Assembly: GCF_000621625.1 (NCBI RefSeq)
Contig: NZ_JHXV01000018.1
Span: 31,260-95,259, forward strand
Length of the DNA: 64,000 nt
Direction: 5' to 3'
From: Crocinitomix catalasitica ATCC 23190
Lineage (GTDB): Bacteria; Bacteroidota; Bacteroidia; Flavobacteriales_D; Crocinitomicaceae
The notes beneath the pieces were generated by a model. The model had not been told where the DNA came from. It saw only the letters and a program-made list of their open reading frames with translations, and ran no database searches. The stretch's first letter is position 1, and the number at the start of each line of letters is the position of its first letter. Positions 20,098-29,851 of the stretch are shown here, in pieces. The translations under genes and the position numbers were made by a program.

Positions 20098-20250
20098 AAT
20101 GAAAAATTTTTGAATTTCAGTTAAAAAAAAGCAATGATGATGGACTTACATTATATAATGGTTATAAAATGGTTCAAGACCAATACTTGAGAACCAACCA
20201 TAAATTTTAGTGAATTCTGACACCTGAAAAGTTCAAATATTTTTGATGAT

Positions 20251-20691
20251 TTACGAAAGTGCGACGAATTTGTTTGCGTTATCTTCGGTGCATATATAAA
20301 CAAAGTGAACTATATTATCTTTGTCAATAGCCATAGTACTGTACCACCCAGTATCTGATTTTAATTCGTTTATTAGCCACTTGTTGTTCTTTATTGTTGC
20401 ATAACAAAGTTGTGCTGGATCTCGACTTATGCTCAATGCGTTGCTGCGGCTTTTCTGTACGCGATAGATTACATGCACATTATCATCTCCATCAATTTTT
20501 AGGCAATTTCCAAATCTTTTGTTGCCTTTACGTTCTAGGGTTTGAGGTTTGGACCACTCATTCTTATTATTAAAACGGTAAATTATACGGTCGTTTGATG
20601 TAATGCCTCCCATAAAAATCACATGAATAACACCTGCTTTATCAATTTCGAAAGTTCTCAGTTTTGGCAACTCTTTTTTTATTTTTCTCAA
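20251..20691 (-). pseudogene. Truncated beta-propeller-like remnant beginning at a dispersed repeat
   Basis: The 146-residue frame has no signal peptide and its only start is a TTG at 20689-20691, exactly at the edge of the 52-bp repeat (20689-20740). The translation contains spaced blade-like motifs ('DKAGVIHVIFMGG', 'DGDDNVHVIYR', 'DKDNIVHFVYI'), as in BNR/sialidase-like propeller proteins, but only about three blades. I read it as the 3' part of a longer gene whose 5' end was replaced by the repeat. A real small protein is possible but less likely. It is convergent with the 17134 gene. Confidence 0.55.
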
Positions 20692-20740
20692 AATATTAGG
20701 CTCGTCGCGCTTTTATGCTCCTGAGGCGGACGCATGTTCG
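20689..20740 (+). repeat. 52-bp dispersed repeat, copy 2
   Basis: Differs from the copy at 16786-16837 at a single position and has the same orientation. It forms the 5' boundary of the truncated propeller frame. The two copies are 3.9 kb apart and flank the 17134 surface-protein gene. Confidence 0.85.
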
Positions 20741-20906
20741 GTCTGATCGTTATTAATCATCCAAATAATTCCAAATACCGCCTCCTTCTTATTCTAGTTC
20801 ATCTACGAACAATCAATTAATGAATCCGAACAATAAATTGATTATATTAACGTAAATACATAATTAGCAGTTGTCTACATAATTAATCTTGGGGAATGTT
20901 TTAATT

Positions 20907-21653
20907 ATGAAAGTTTTATTAAATAATTCTATTGCATTTTTTGTTCTCTTATCGATGGTGGGGTGTCGTAAAGATGATCATTCAATAAGCGCGTGTTGTG
21001 CATATGAAATTTCAGATGAAAGTACAGATAGATTTAAATTGAGTGCGTATGCTTTTGCTTATGAGGAAATAAAGGCGACTTCCGGATTCACAAATCACAA
21101 AATTGATGAATCAATCTATAATTGTTATTTGGGAAAGTTGTCTGCAATTTACAATAAGATTCAAGAGAGTGACAGTAGCTATTACAAATTAATTCATAAT
21201 ACACATGTTTATAAAAAAGCTAGTGTGGGACTGCGCGATTTTGTGATTCGATTCAGTACATCAGCATTAAAAGAACAATTTCTAAACGACTTCCAATCAA
21301 TAGAAAACGACTTTTTAAAATACATTATAAATGATTTAAACTTCAATACTTATCCTTACGAATGGGATTCGTTGGAAGTGGGTTTATACGCTGAAGAGTT
21401 TTACAATATCCCCTTTATTATTGATCGCTTAACCCAATATCCAGATATTGATTCCGCCTATTCTTTGGCAAGACCAGTTCCTGATGATTTTAATAAAATA
21501 GAACTAAAAAAAATAGGAGATGTATCTCAATTTCAATTCTCATATGGTGTACTAGATGGCAGAGGTGAACCGCACTTTCATTATTGGACAATTAATGTGA
21601 CCAACGATTGTCAGGTAGAGTTGGTGAACAGTTATGGAGATGATATATTTTAA
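20907..21653 (+). CDS. Hypothetical lipoprotein
   Basis: I chose the ATG at 20907, which gives a 248-residue protein with a signal and a lipobox ending in 'LLSMVGC'. An upstream TTG at 20889 would add six residues. The mature part contains no family I recognise. It is rich in Tyr, Asp and Ser, and the last third ('FSYGVLDGRGEPHFHYWTINVTNDCQVELV') looks like beta-strands. It stands alone between the repeat copy and a T9SS protein. Probably periplasm- or surface-facing. Function unknown. Confidence 0.75.
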   Translation: MKVLLNNSIAFFVLLSMVGCRKDDHSISACCAYEISDESTDRFKLSAYAFAYEEIKATSGFTNHKIDESIYNCYLGKLSAIYNKIQESDSSYYKLIHNTHVYKKASVGLRDFVIRFSTSALKEQFLNDFQSIENDFLKYIINDLNFNTYPYEWDSLEVGLYAEEFYNIPFIIDRLTQYPDIDSAYSLARPVPDDFNKIELKKIGDVSQFQFSYGVLDGRGEPHFHYWTINVTNDCQVELVNSYGDDIF

Positions 21654-21818
21654 GCTTATTATTTCATTTACAGCTCATATTGACGAATTCAAAGTTTGAT
21701 AGACTTAAGTGTGTTTGAGAGAAATCTCGTATATTGCGCATGATAACCTAACTGATATAAGTTGTTTTAGACTAGTCTTTTTAATACTTGTCTGCGAAAA
21801 TGAGCTTATGTTAGTCCT

Positions 21819-23090
21819 ATGAAAAACATGATGTCTCGTCAATTATTAATTTTAATTACTTCATTTATCTCTTGCATGGGATTTACACAAGGAGGAGAAA
21901 TTTGTTCCGAAATGGAAATTATTTGTTCGGATGAAGGGCTTTCTTATACTGCTGGAATTGGAGAGGATGCAGAGATTGGTAATGATTACGGCTGTTTAGC
22001 ATCACAACCAAATCCTAACTGGTATTTTTTAGAAATTTCTGTTTCAGGAAATATTGAACTGGAACTTTCAGCCGGAAGCGATATCGATTTTATTATTTGG
22101 GGCCCATTTGCAAATTTGTTTGATGCACGAAGTAATTGCGGAACTTTAGGTGATTCTATCAATTCGCCCATCGTTGATTGTAGTTATTCCGCAACATTTT
22201 TCGAAACACCAGAAATTCCAGCGGGTATTGTCGGTGAAGTGTATGTGTTTATGATTACCAATTATGCAATGGTAGTTCAGGATATTACTGTGGCAAAAAT
22301 TGGAGGAACTGGAGATTTTGAATGCGATATTCCCGAACTATGTATAGTTGATGTTGGTACATTCAATGGTAAACACAATAGAGAAATCATTGATCTTGAT
22401 GATGAAATAGAATTATATAGTGGGGATAATTTTCACATCATTTCAAATGACGATTTTGTATTGCCATTGGACAGCATATCATTCATTGACGGGGGAGATG
22501 GTATTTATTCATCACAAATTATTTGGTTAATTTATACAGATACACCTGTAACGTCTAATCCTATGGAAGATTTGAGGTTTACAGGTTTGATGTTACCTTT
22601 TGAGGATATATATGATGTTAATAATGCGGCCAGTCCTATTGTTCGTGAACTGGGTTATGGAACTTATTATTTTGTTCCGTTTACTGCAGATGATGGAGTT
22701 GGTGGGAACGGTAATATCGCTAACGGAATAAATGATAATGGAGCCATTCATTGGGATAGGGATGGAGATAGATGTTATGATCTGGGCGCTCCTGTAAAAG
22801 TCACTTATAATGATTATGTTAGTCTTGAAGTAGATATGCGAGTAAATAATTTTAAAATCTTCCCCAATCCCTTCAGCGACTACACCAGAATCAATTTCAA
22901 CGAACCGCTTACTGATAACCACACCATCTTCATTTATGATGTGCTGGGGAAAGAAGTGTACCGAAATGAGACTGTTACCGGTTCAAGCATAGAAATTAAG
23001 AAAGAACAGCTCGGTGTAGGTGTTTACATTTTGTCTTTTTACGGCTCCACAGCTGAAAAATTGTTGAGTACGAAATTGGTAGTGGAGTAA
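21819..23090 (+). CDS. T9SS type A exported protein, PPC-like N-terminal domain
   Basis: The 423-residue protein has a signal peptide (to about residue 25, GFTQG). A beta-rich domain with 'ICSDEGLSYTAG' and 'WYFLEIS..GNIELELSAGSDIDFIIWGPF' is of the kind seen at the start of many Bacteroidota secreted proteins. The last ~80 residues are a type A sorting domain ('IFPNPFSDYTRINFNEPL', 'IYDVLGKEVYRNE', 'GVYILSFYG', 'TKLVVE'). This domain is almost the same as that of the next gene, also at DNA level. The product should be surface-exposed. No enzymatic motif was seen. Confidence 0.85.
   Translation: MKNMMSRQLLILITSFISCMGFTQGGEICSEMEIICSDEGLSYTAGIGEDAEIGNDYGCLASQPNPNWYFLEISVSGNIELELSAGSDIDFIIWGPFANLFDARSNCGTLGDSINSPIVDCSYSATFFETPEIPAGIVGEVYVFMITNYAMVVQDITVAKIGGTGDFECDIPELCIVDVGTFNGKHNREIIDLDDEIELYSGDNFHIISNDDFVLPLDSISFIDGGDGIYSSQIIWLIYTDTPVTSNPMEDLRFTGLMLPFEDIYDVNNAASPIVRELGYGTYYFVPFTADDGVGGNGNIANGINDNGAIHWDRDGDRCYDLGAPVKVTYNDYVSLEVDMRVNNFKIFPNPFSDYTRINFNEPLTDNHTIFIYDVLGKEVYRNETVTGSSIEIKKEQLGVGVYILSFYGSTAEKLLSTKLVVE
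22857..23087 (+). repeat. Sorting-domain coding repeat, copy 1 (partner 27048-27278)
   Basis: The DNA encoding the type A sorting domain shares long identical stretches with 27048-27278, including a 20-base block at 22857-22876, ATCAATTTCAACGAACC and GAAATTAAGAAAGAACA. The rest of the two genes is unrelated, so the domain was copied or converted as a unit. Confidence 0.8.
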
Positions 23091-23144
23091 AATATTAAAA
23101 GAATATATTAAGATGAACATAATTTCATTTTTTAGTTTTAACCT

Positions 23145-26100
23145 ATGAAAACGATTGTAAATAACCTATTCCTGATACTATTATTAGTATTTTCCAATGC
23201 TTTATTTTCACAGTTTGGAGAAGCAGAGAAGCTTGTGGCAAATTATAGTTCTCCTTACGCCATAAATAATTTTGATATAGATGGAGATGGAGACGAGGAT
23301 TATGTCGCCGGATACTGGAAAAATATTTTATGGTATGAAAACGTAGGAGAATATGAATTTCAATTGGGAAGGTATATTACTGCTGCAAATGGTCTGACTG
23401 GGCTTGTTAATGCCGATTTGAATGCTGATGGGTTTACAGATTTGATATTTGTAGATGGAGATGGATTGTATAGAGTATTTGGGGCTGAAGCCGGAATGTT
23501 TGGAGATGCAGTTTTAGTTTTATCATTGAATGGTAAAGGTGTTGATGTTGCAGATATAGATGGAGATGGAGACTTAGATGTAGTTGTGACTGCCATAGGA
23601 GCACCTAGAGTAATTTGGTTTTCTAATGATGGCGAAGGAAATTTGGAATATATGACATATCTTGGTGTTTACGAAGGGTATCCAAATGAGCTTTGTACGA
23701 GTGATTTGGATGGAGATGGAGATTATGATGTGGCTGTTGTGTATAGAGACAAAGTTGCATGGTACGAAAATGATGGCGCAGGTGTATTTGGTCCTCAAAC
23801 TGAAATTGATGGTTCCCTTCCGGATGGAAGTTACATAGTTTCAGGAGATGTAGATGGAGATGGTGATATGGACTTAGTTGCTAGTGGTAGTAATGGTGAA
23901 TATTATACAAAGGTTGCATATTATGAAAATGACGGTACAGGAGCATTTACTCTGGAGTTGATTAATAGTAGTTCCTGGCCTGTTTACAATGACCTTGAAC
24001 TATTTGATTATAATGAAGATGGTTATCTGGATGTTTTAACCGCAGATTCTTATAGAGATGTTATAAAAGGTTATCCGTTTGATGGTTTAGATTTTGGAGA
24101 TGCTGTTATAATTGATAATCCTAATAATTGCAATGTAATTCGAATATTGGATGCGGATGGAGATGAAAATATTGATTTGGTTACTTCAAGAGTTGATGAC
24201 GGGGCTGGAGGTAGTGGTGATATAATTTTACTAAAAAATAATGGTGGTGGCACGTTCGAAGATGTTGGTTTTATCAATAATTCAGTGCATGGAATAATTA
24301 AAGAGGTAATCACGACCGATTTAAATTCGGATGGACATATTGATGTCCTGTATGTACAAAATAAAAAAGTAGAATACGTCCGTAATACGGGAGCAACAGG
24401 TTTCGATCAAAGAATTGTTTTGGAAGACGAATTAAATGCTTTATTAGTGGGGGCTGGAGATATTAATGGAGATGGTTATGTGGATGTGGTTTTGACAGAT
24501 TTTATTGCAGATGAGTTATTATGGTTGGAGAATGATGGGGAGGGAAATTTTGGTGATCCACAACTAATTTATGATGAAATTGAATCAGAGCAAGTTTTAG
24601 TGGTTGATGATCTAAATGGAGATGGATTTGCGGATGTCCTTTGTGCATTGAATGATAAAATTCTTGCTTTTATGAATGAGGGAGAGGGTGTATTTGGATC
24701 ACCTATAATTTTATTGGAAGGACTCCTTGATCTAGTTGATATTCTTTCATTCGATTCAGATGATGATGGAGATAAAGAAATTTTTTCTTTTTCAAGTGTG
24801 ACTTTAGAACTATTTTATTTTGAAAATTTGGACGGTGTGAGTTTTGGTCCTTTAGAACTAATCGCCGAATTGCCAAATGATCAGATTGACCTTGATTTTG
24901 GTGATATTAATGGAGATGGTCAAATAGATTTAGCTTCAATGGTATGGTTTGGTGATTCTGAGGTTTATTGGTATCCAAATGATGGAGGGACGTTTGGAGA
25001 CCCAATCTATGTTGGGCCTGGACCAGAATTGGGCAAAGGTTTGAAAGTGATGGATTTAGATGCAGACGGTGATCAAGATATAGGAGTGGTTTCAAATTAC
25101 GTCCTGGCAGAGGAGTTTGGTTGGTTCGAAAATTTTGGGGGTGGGACATTTAGTGATGAATATATATTCGTTGCTTCTGCTGATGCTTACATGATTTTTG
25201 GGGCAGATTTTGACGAAGACGGAGATGTTGATCCTGGAGTCGTTTCAATAAATGATGATTATTTGGCTATATACGAGAATTTATATTATTCAAATTTACA
25301 GATAAAGGGAAATTTGTTTGTTGATCTTAATTTAAACGGATTCCTGGATTCAGCTGACGTAGGAATGAGTTATACTAATGTAAGTACTACGCCTGAAAGC
25401 GACTTTGCTTTTACAGCACCAAGTGGCGCTTATTTCATGAATTTCGTTGATACAAGTGGAACATACTTATTAGCCCCAAATGAAATTGAACATTGGAGTG
25501 TCGTTACGGATTCGTTAACTTATTCCATTTTTATTGGTGATTTTTTTACGGCAGTGGACAGTCTTGATTTTGGGTTCTACCCTGATACAGTATTTGATGC
25601 TATAACAGCCGATATCGTCGGAGGTTTTCCAAGATGTAATCAAGAAGTAAACTATTGGCTCAATATTGAAAATATCGGAACTACAGTTCCATCAGGAAAA
25701 ATTAAACTTACGCTTGATGACAGTTTAACCTATATTTCATCAGCTATAACACCTGACTCCATAGTTGGTCAAAATATTTATTGGTCCTTCGATAGTTTAA
25801 TGTATTTTTCGAACTATCAAATTAATCTGCACGTTCAAATGCCGGACTTTTTAAGTGAAGGAGATACGTTAACAAGCACTCTTTTTTCAACGGTTGATTC
25901 ATTAGAAGGAATGGTGTTTTCCACAACAGCGGAATTGGAACAAATTCTGAGGTGTGCCTATGATCCAAATGATAAAATAGCTACTCCTGCAGGAACGGAT
26001 AACTTAGGCTATATTCCAATAGGTGTAACTGAGCTTGATTATACCATCAGGTTCCAAAACACTGGTTCGGATACCGCATTTACTGTAATAATATCCGATC

Positions 26101-27281
26101 AGCTAGACACAAATCTCAATTGGGAGTCGATAGAGTTACTGTCAACCAGTCATTTTATGGATGTCGAAGTAAATTATGATGGAGAAGTGGAGTTTCGTTT
26201 TGAAAATATTATGCTCCCTGACAGTATCGTGGATGAACCCGCAAGTCATGGCTATGTGCGGTATCGAATTCATTTGAACGAAGGATTAGATCCAGGAACA
26301 AGTATTTATAATACCGCTAATATCTATTTTGACGCAAACCCCGCGGTTGTTACTAATACAAAAATCAATACATTATATGATTGTGAATCAGTACTTTCAT
26401 TATTAAACGGGGATTCCGTGGTTTGCGAGGATTATTTTTGGGAAGCTGAACTCATCAATGCTCCTTCCACAATCGATTATTTATGGACAATAGATGAGTT
26501 CATGGAAGAAAATGAGCCAAATGTTTCATGGATGGCAGATACCGCTGGTACTTTTAATATTACTTTAAGTATAGCCACAGATTTTTGCGCAACAGATACA
26601 ACTTTTGAATTGATGGTGATACCAAAAGAAATAAACAATCTTGTTGGTGCTGAAATTTGCTCTGGAGATAGCTTGTTCTTTTCTGGTGATTATTTTATGT
26701 TTTCCGGAACTTATTACGATACACTTATATCTGTTACCGGATGCGACTCAATTCTAATACAAGAATTAATCGTGTTTGATCTTCCAGTTATCTTTATTGA
26801 TGATATTGATGAAGAAATTGTCTGCTTGGAGAGTGGTCCTGTAGAGCTTTCTGCAATGCCAACTGATGGTGTTTTTAGTGGGGCAGGGATGGCAAGTAAT
26901 ATATTTCAACCAAACGAAGCTGGGATAGGTGATCATACAATTTATTATTCACTGACGGATGAAAATGGATGTTCCTCAAAAGATTCTATTCTAATTTCGG
27001 TGGTGTCATGTTTAGGTGTTTCTAAATTAAATCATGAGAATTTCACAATCTTCCCCAATCCCTTCAGTAATTACACAACAATCAATTTCAACGAACCACT
27101 TACCGAAAACCACACCATCCTTATTCACGATATTCTAGGCAAAGAGGTTTACAGAAATGAAAATGTCACTGGTACTAGTTTAGAAATTAAGAAAGAACAA
27201 TTAGGCGTTGGGGTTTATATTTTGTCTTTTTACAGTCCCGAATCAGAAAAGCTAATGAGTACGAAGTTGGTGGTTGAGTAG
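23145..27281 (+). CDS. Giant FG-GAP/VCBS propeller surface protein with T9SS type A domain
   Basis: The 1378-residue protein has a signal peptide (to about residue 22, ALFSQ). Many FG-GAP/VCBS blades follow (about 40-720) with Ca-binding-type loops such as 'DIDGDGDLDVV', 'DVDGDGDMDLV' and 'DINGDGYVDVV'. Then comes a conserved-repeat/DUF7619-like region ('CAYDPNDKIATPAG', 'LDYTIRFQNTGSDTAF', 'NTANIYFDANPAVVTN'; about 850-1085), Ig-like segments and a type A sorting domain (about 1300-1378). FG-GAP propellers commonly serve adhesion or scaffold roles on the cell surface. The exact ligand is unknown. Confidence 0.92.
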   Translation: MKTIVNNLFLILLLVFSNALFSQFGEAEKLVANYSSPYAINNFDIDGDGDEDYVAGYWKNILWYENVGEYEFQLGRYITAANGLTGLVNADLNADGFTDLIFVDGDGLYRVFGAEAGMFGDAVLVLSLNGKGVDVADIDGDGDLDVVVTAIGAPRVIWFSNDGEGNLEYMTYLGVYEGYPNELCTSDLDGDGDYDVAVVYRDKVAWYENDGAGVFGPQTEIDGSLPDGSYIVSGDVDGDGDMDLVASGSNGEYYTKVAYYENDGTGAFTLELINSSSWPVYNDLELFDYNEDGYLDVLTADSYRDVIKGYPFDGLDFGDAVIIDNPNNCNVIRILDADGDENIDLVTSRVDDGAGGSGDIILLKNNGGGTFEDVGFINNSVHGIIKEVITTDLNSDGHIDVLYVQNKKVEYVRNTGATGFDQRIVLEDELNALLVGAGDINGDGYVDVVLTDFIADELLWLENDGEGNFGDPQLIYDEIESEQVLVVDDLNGDGFADVLCALNDKILAFMNEGEGVFGSPIILLEGLLDLVDILSFDSDDDGDKEIFSFSSVTLELFYFENLDGVSFGPLELIAELPNDQIDLDFGDINGDGQIDLASMVWFGDSEVYWYPNDGGTFGDPIYVGPGPELGKGLKVMDLDADGDQDIGVVSNYVLAEEFGWFENFGGGTFSDEYIFVASADAYMIFGADFDEDGDVDPGVVSINDDYLAIYENLYYSNLQIKGNLFVDLNLNGFLDSADVGMSYTNVSTTPESDFAFTAPSGAYFMNFVDTSGTYLLAPNEIEHWSVVTDSLTYSIFIGDFFTAVDSLDFGFYPDTVFDAITADIVGGFPRCNQEVNYWLNIENIGTTVPSGKIKLTLDDSLTYISSAITPDSIVGQNIYWSFDSLMYFSNYQINLHVQMPDFLSEGDTLTSTLFSTVDSLEGMVFSTTAELEQILRCAYDPNDKIATPAGTDNLGYIPIGVTELDYTIRFQNTGSDTAFTVIISDQLDTNLNWESIELLSTSHFMDVEVNYDGEVEFRFENIMLPDSIVDEPASHGYVRYRIHLNEGLDPGTSIYNTANIYFDANPAVVTNTKINTLYDCESVLSLLNGDSVVCEDYFWEAELINAPSTIDYLWTIDEFMEENEPNVSWMADTAGTFNITLSIATDFCATDTTFELMVIPKEINNLVGAEICSGDSLFFSGDYFMFSGTYYDTLISVTGCDSILIQELIVFDLPVIFIDDIDEEIVCLESGPVELSAMPTDGVFSGAGMASNIFQPNEAGIGDHTIYYSLTDENGCSSKDSILISVVSCLGVSKLNHENFTIFPNPFSNYTTINFNEPLTENHTILIHDILGKEVYRNENVTGTSLEIKKEQLGVGVYILSFYSPESEKLMSTKLVVE
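27048..27278 (+). repeat. Sorting-domain coding repeat, copy 2 (partner 22857-23087)
   Basis: Second copy of the near-identical type A sorting-domain DNA. Differences from copy 1 are largely at third codon positions, which shows selection on the protein after the copy event. Confidence 0.8.
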
Positions 27282-27336
27282 CTTTATAAAATTAATGTTT
27301 ATTACTGTTATTATGGTTAATCTTCAATAGAGAATA

Positions 27337-27675
27337 TCACCTCTTTAAAGTTATTCCATCTAAAATCATTTCGTATTTGTCGGTACTGCCTTCGCATAAT
27401 GTCGGTGCTTAATCAACATTAAAAGTATGTCTAGATATTTTCAATTCCGAACCATTTAACGTTACAGTACCAGAATAATCTTTACCAAAAGTTCCTTCAC
27501 TTTTATAATTTCCACTCCCATGGTCGTTAATATTGAGATAATGCTTATAAGTAAATACTAAAACTTTTTCTTCACCTATCCAATTTCCTTGATATTCTTT
27601 TGGTACAATAGCATCCTTTTTAGAACAGCCTAATAAAAGCAATATGAACCCAAGAATTATAATTAAATTTTTCAT
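27337..27675 (-). pseudogene. Small lipoprotein gene interrupted by an in-frame TAA
   Basis: The intact part (27409-27675) encodes 88 residues with a lipoprotein signal (lipobox LLGC). It belongs with two paralogues at 28894 and 29257 (shared 'PxxYxGNWxGxE' and 'GTVxxNGxxLxIxxxxF' patterns). After the TAA at 27409-27411 the same frame continues to 27337 with 'APTLC...DKYEMILDGITLKR', matching the C-terminus 'APTLI...NTYEMILDSVVYSR' of the 28894 protein, where a Gln precedes APTL. A CAA-to-TAA change therefore truncates this copy by 23 residues. Whether the short product still works is unknown. Confidence 0.75.
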
Positions 27676-27804
27676 AGTGTTTTTTTTATCAATTCAAATC
27701 AATTTAAAGTCACTACAAATTTAATTTTAGTGCAAGACCTTTAATAATTGAATTAAGCAAGTATTTATTGCGGTTGTGATAATCGCATAAGCACCATTAC
27801 AATT

Positions 27805-28725
27805 CTACTCAGCTGCTTCAACTTCATCATCGGAAGCAATGCTTTCCGAATCTTTGCCATTACTTAAGGTTGTTAAAAACTCTTCACTATCCGAAAAATC
27901 TAATGTTCGAATTGGGAATGGGATTGAAATTCCTTTTTCATCATATAATTCTTTAATGGCCATAATGGCATCACTTTGTATTTTAACAATATTGAATTGA
28001 TCCGTGTTTTTAGTCCAAATTCTTACATTGAAATTAATTGACGAACCACCAAACTCGTTGAACATAACTTCAGGGGCTTTATCGGATACAAGTCCTTCTA
28101 GTTGTTTTAATCGCTCTTCTGTTAAGGCTTTTACATCTTTTAAATTGTCTGAATATGAAACACCAACTTCTAAATCAATTCTTCGTTCATCATTCGATGT
28201 ATAATTCGTAACAGGGTTCTGAAATAAATGGGTATTCGGTATAATTATATCGTTTCCTTGGAAGGTACGTATCATGGTTGTTCTTAATTTAAGCTCCCTG
28301 ATGACACCAGTTTGTCCTTCAACTTCAACAATGTCTCCTATTTTAAATGGTTTGTTGGCTGCCATAAATAATCCTGAAATAAAGTTGGCGGCTATGTCCT
28401 GAAAAGCAAATCCAATGGCAATACCAGCAACACCAACACCCGCAAGAATGGAGGTTACGGTTTTATCTAGGTTTACTACCGATAAGGCAAACAAAAATCC
28501 TAATACAATCACAATGAATTGAATGACTTTGGCGAAAATAGCTTTCAATTCTTCGTTTTTCCATTTTGCCATAAGGTATTTCTTGAACACGATTCTAACG
28601 CCTTTTGCAATGAAAAACACAGAAACGGCGATCACTATTGCTAGAATTATATTGGGTAGCATCGTTATTAATGTTGAGTACCAATTGTCTAGCTTTTCCC
28701 AAATCATACTTAATTCTTCTCTCAT
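27805..28725 (-). CDS. Small-conductance mechanosensitive channel, MscS family
   Basis: The 306-residue protein has three N-terminal transmembrane helices (about 20-45, 60-85, 92-120). The pore helix 'SILAGVGVAGIAIGFAFQDIAANFISG' is followed by the MscS beta domain ('FKIGDIVEVEGQTGVIRELKLRTTMIRTFQGNDIIIPN') and the alpha-beta C-terminal domain. It opens under membrane tension to release solutes after hypo-osmotic shock. An acidic tail of about 30 residues closes the protein. It stands alone. A start at the second Met (residue 7) is also possible. Confidence 0.95.
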   Translation of the reverse strand: MREELSMIWEKLDNWYSTLITMLPNIILAIVIAVSVFFIAKGVRIVFKKYLMAKWKNEELKAIFAKVIQFIVIVLGFLFALSVVNLDKTVTSILAGVGVAGIAIGFAFQDIAANFISGLFMAANKPFKIGDIVEVEGQTGVIRELKLRTTMIRTFQGNDIIIPNTHLFQNPVTNYTSNDERRIDLEVGVSYSDNLKDVKALTEERLKQLEGLVSDKAPEVMFNEFGGSSINFNVRIWTKNTDQFNIVKIQSDAIMAIKELYDEKGISIPFPIRTLDFSDSEEFLTTLSNGKDSESIASDDEVEAAE

Positions 28726-28893
28726 ATCTTTTAAATCTTTGAGAATTCAACTGAAATAAATACGCCAAACAATTAACTCGTTGATTATTAATGGTCTGTA
28801 TTTTTTTGTTAGCATCGCATGTGTGGAGAAATACCCACACAAATTGTGGAAAATTGAAGGAGTGCTATTGAATAATGAATGTCAAACGTTATT

Positions 28894-29229
28894 TTACCTC
28901 GAATAAACAACGCTATCCAGTATCATTTCATAAGTATTATTAACTGTGTCAATTAAAGTCGGAGCTTGGTCTATAGAGAATTTGCTTTTACCAATCCTAA
29001 GTTCATCTCCATTAATCTTAACCTTTCCTGAACTATTGACATTAATATAAGTCTCCTTTTTATAGGTTGCCTCTCCATTCATTTCAATCGTAATGGTATA
29101 TAATTTACTTGTGAGGTATATTTTTTCTTTACCATGCCAAGTGCCTATATATGTTTCAGGTATCGGTTCACTTTTTTGGCAGCTGAAAAATAAAATAACA
29201 ATGCTGATTATTGTAATTAAGTGTTTCAT
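28894..29229 (-). CDS. Small lipoprotein, paralogue of 27337 and 29257 genes
   Basis: I chose the ATG at 29229 because it opens the lipoprotein signal (MKHLITIISIVILFFSC, lipobox FFSC). The upstream ATG at 29250 would place seven hydrophobic residues before it. The 111-residue product shares with its neighbours the 'IPETYIGTWHGKE' start, 'SSGKVKINGDELRIGKSKFSID' and the 'YEMILDSVV' end, a small beta-barrel or lipocalin-like pattern. It follows the next paralogue by 27 bp and is probably co-transcribed with it. Function unknown. Confidence 0.75.
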   Translation of the reverse strand: MKHLITIISIVILFFSCQKSEPIPETYIGTWHGKEKIYLTSKLYTITIEMNGEATYKKETYINVNSSGKVKINGDELRIGKSKFSIDQAPTLIDTVNNTYEMILDSVVYSR

Positions 29230-29256
29230 AGTCAGAATTAATATAAGCAATATTTA

Positions 29257-29598
29257 TTATTGTCTTTGATAACAAATTCCATCCAGTGTCATTTCGTATT
29301 TGTCAAAATTAAATTTGTTTGGCTCAGGAGGGTCATTTATTTCAAATTCGAGTTTGCCAATCGAAAGTGTTTTGCCGCTTATCTTTACTTTTCCTTTCTC
29401 AGTGCTTTTAAAAAAGGCTGCTTTTGTAAAAGTGCCTTTTCCATTTGTGTTTATTTCAATGCAGTAATTAATTCCGAAAAAACCACCTTCTCGACCGGTC
29501 CAATTCCCTATATAATTTGCAGGGATATGGTTTGCATTATTTTTATTACACCCTATCAAAATAAATGTGAAACCTAAAATTGCGATTAATTTTTTCAT
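29257..29598 (-). CDS. Small lipoprotein, first of a tandem pair
   Basis: The 113-residue protein has a lipoprotein signal (lipobox 'ILIGC') and the family pattern 'IPANYIGNWTGRE', 'EKGKVKISGKTLSIGKLEFEI' and 'KYEMTLDGI'. It is the upstream member of the pair with 28894, and a third, broken copy lies at 27337. The three copies on one strand within 2.3 kb, separated only by the mscS-type gene, show local duplication. No domain name can be given. An envelope location is inferred from the signal. Confidence 0.75.
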   Translation of the reverse strand: MKKLIAILGFTFILIGCNKNNANHIPANYIGNWTGREGGFFGINYCIEINTNGKGTFTKAAFFKSTEKGKVKISGKTLSIGKLEFEINDPPEPNKFNFDKYEMTLDGICYQRQ

Positions 29599-29760
29599 GT
29601 TCTTGCTAATTATCGATCAATACTTTTGCTTTTCGACGTAAATATATATTGAAAGTTTAGCTACTAATTATTGAATTCCGCCAGCTAAGATTTTGACTTT
29701 CGATTATTGCAATAGCGTATTAATTCAGATGTCAGAATACAGAAAATGCTGCTTTTTATT

Positions 29761-29768
29761 TATATTTG
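29761..29768 (+). promoter_or_regulatory. -7 box (TATATTTG) upstream of the 29852 gene
   Basis: Matches TAnnTTTG, 83 bp before the start codon. No TTG is found at the right spacing, so only the -7 element is supported. Confidence 0.3.
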
Positions 29769-29851
29769 ACTACCTAATTACTTGAAACTATGAAATTCAT
29801 CAACTCGTACAAGCTTTCTCAGACAAAGTTAATCGTCAAATAAACTGGTCC

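Noticed and set aside
23360..25149. Several antisense frames inside the FG-GAP gene
   Set aside because: They result from the repeated Asp/Gly-rich codons on the other strand.
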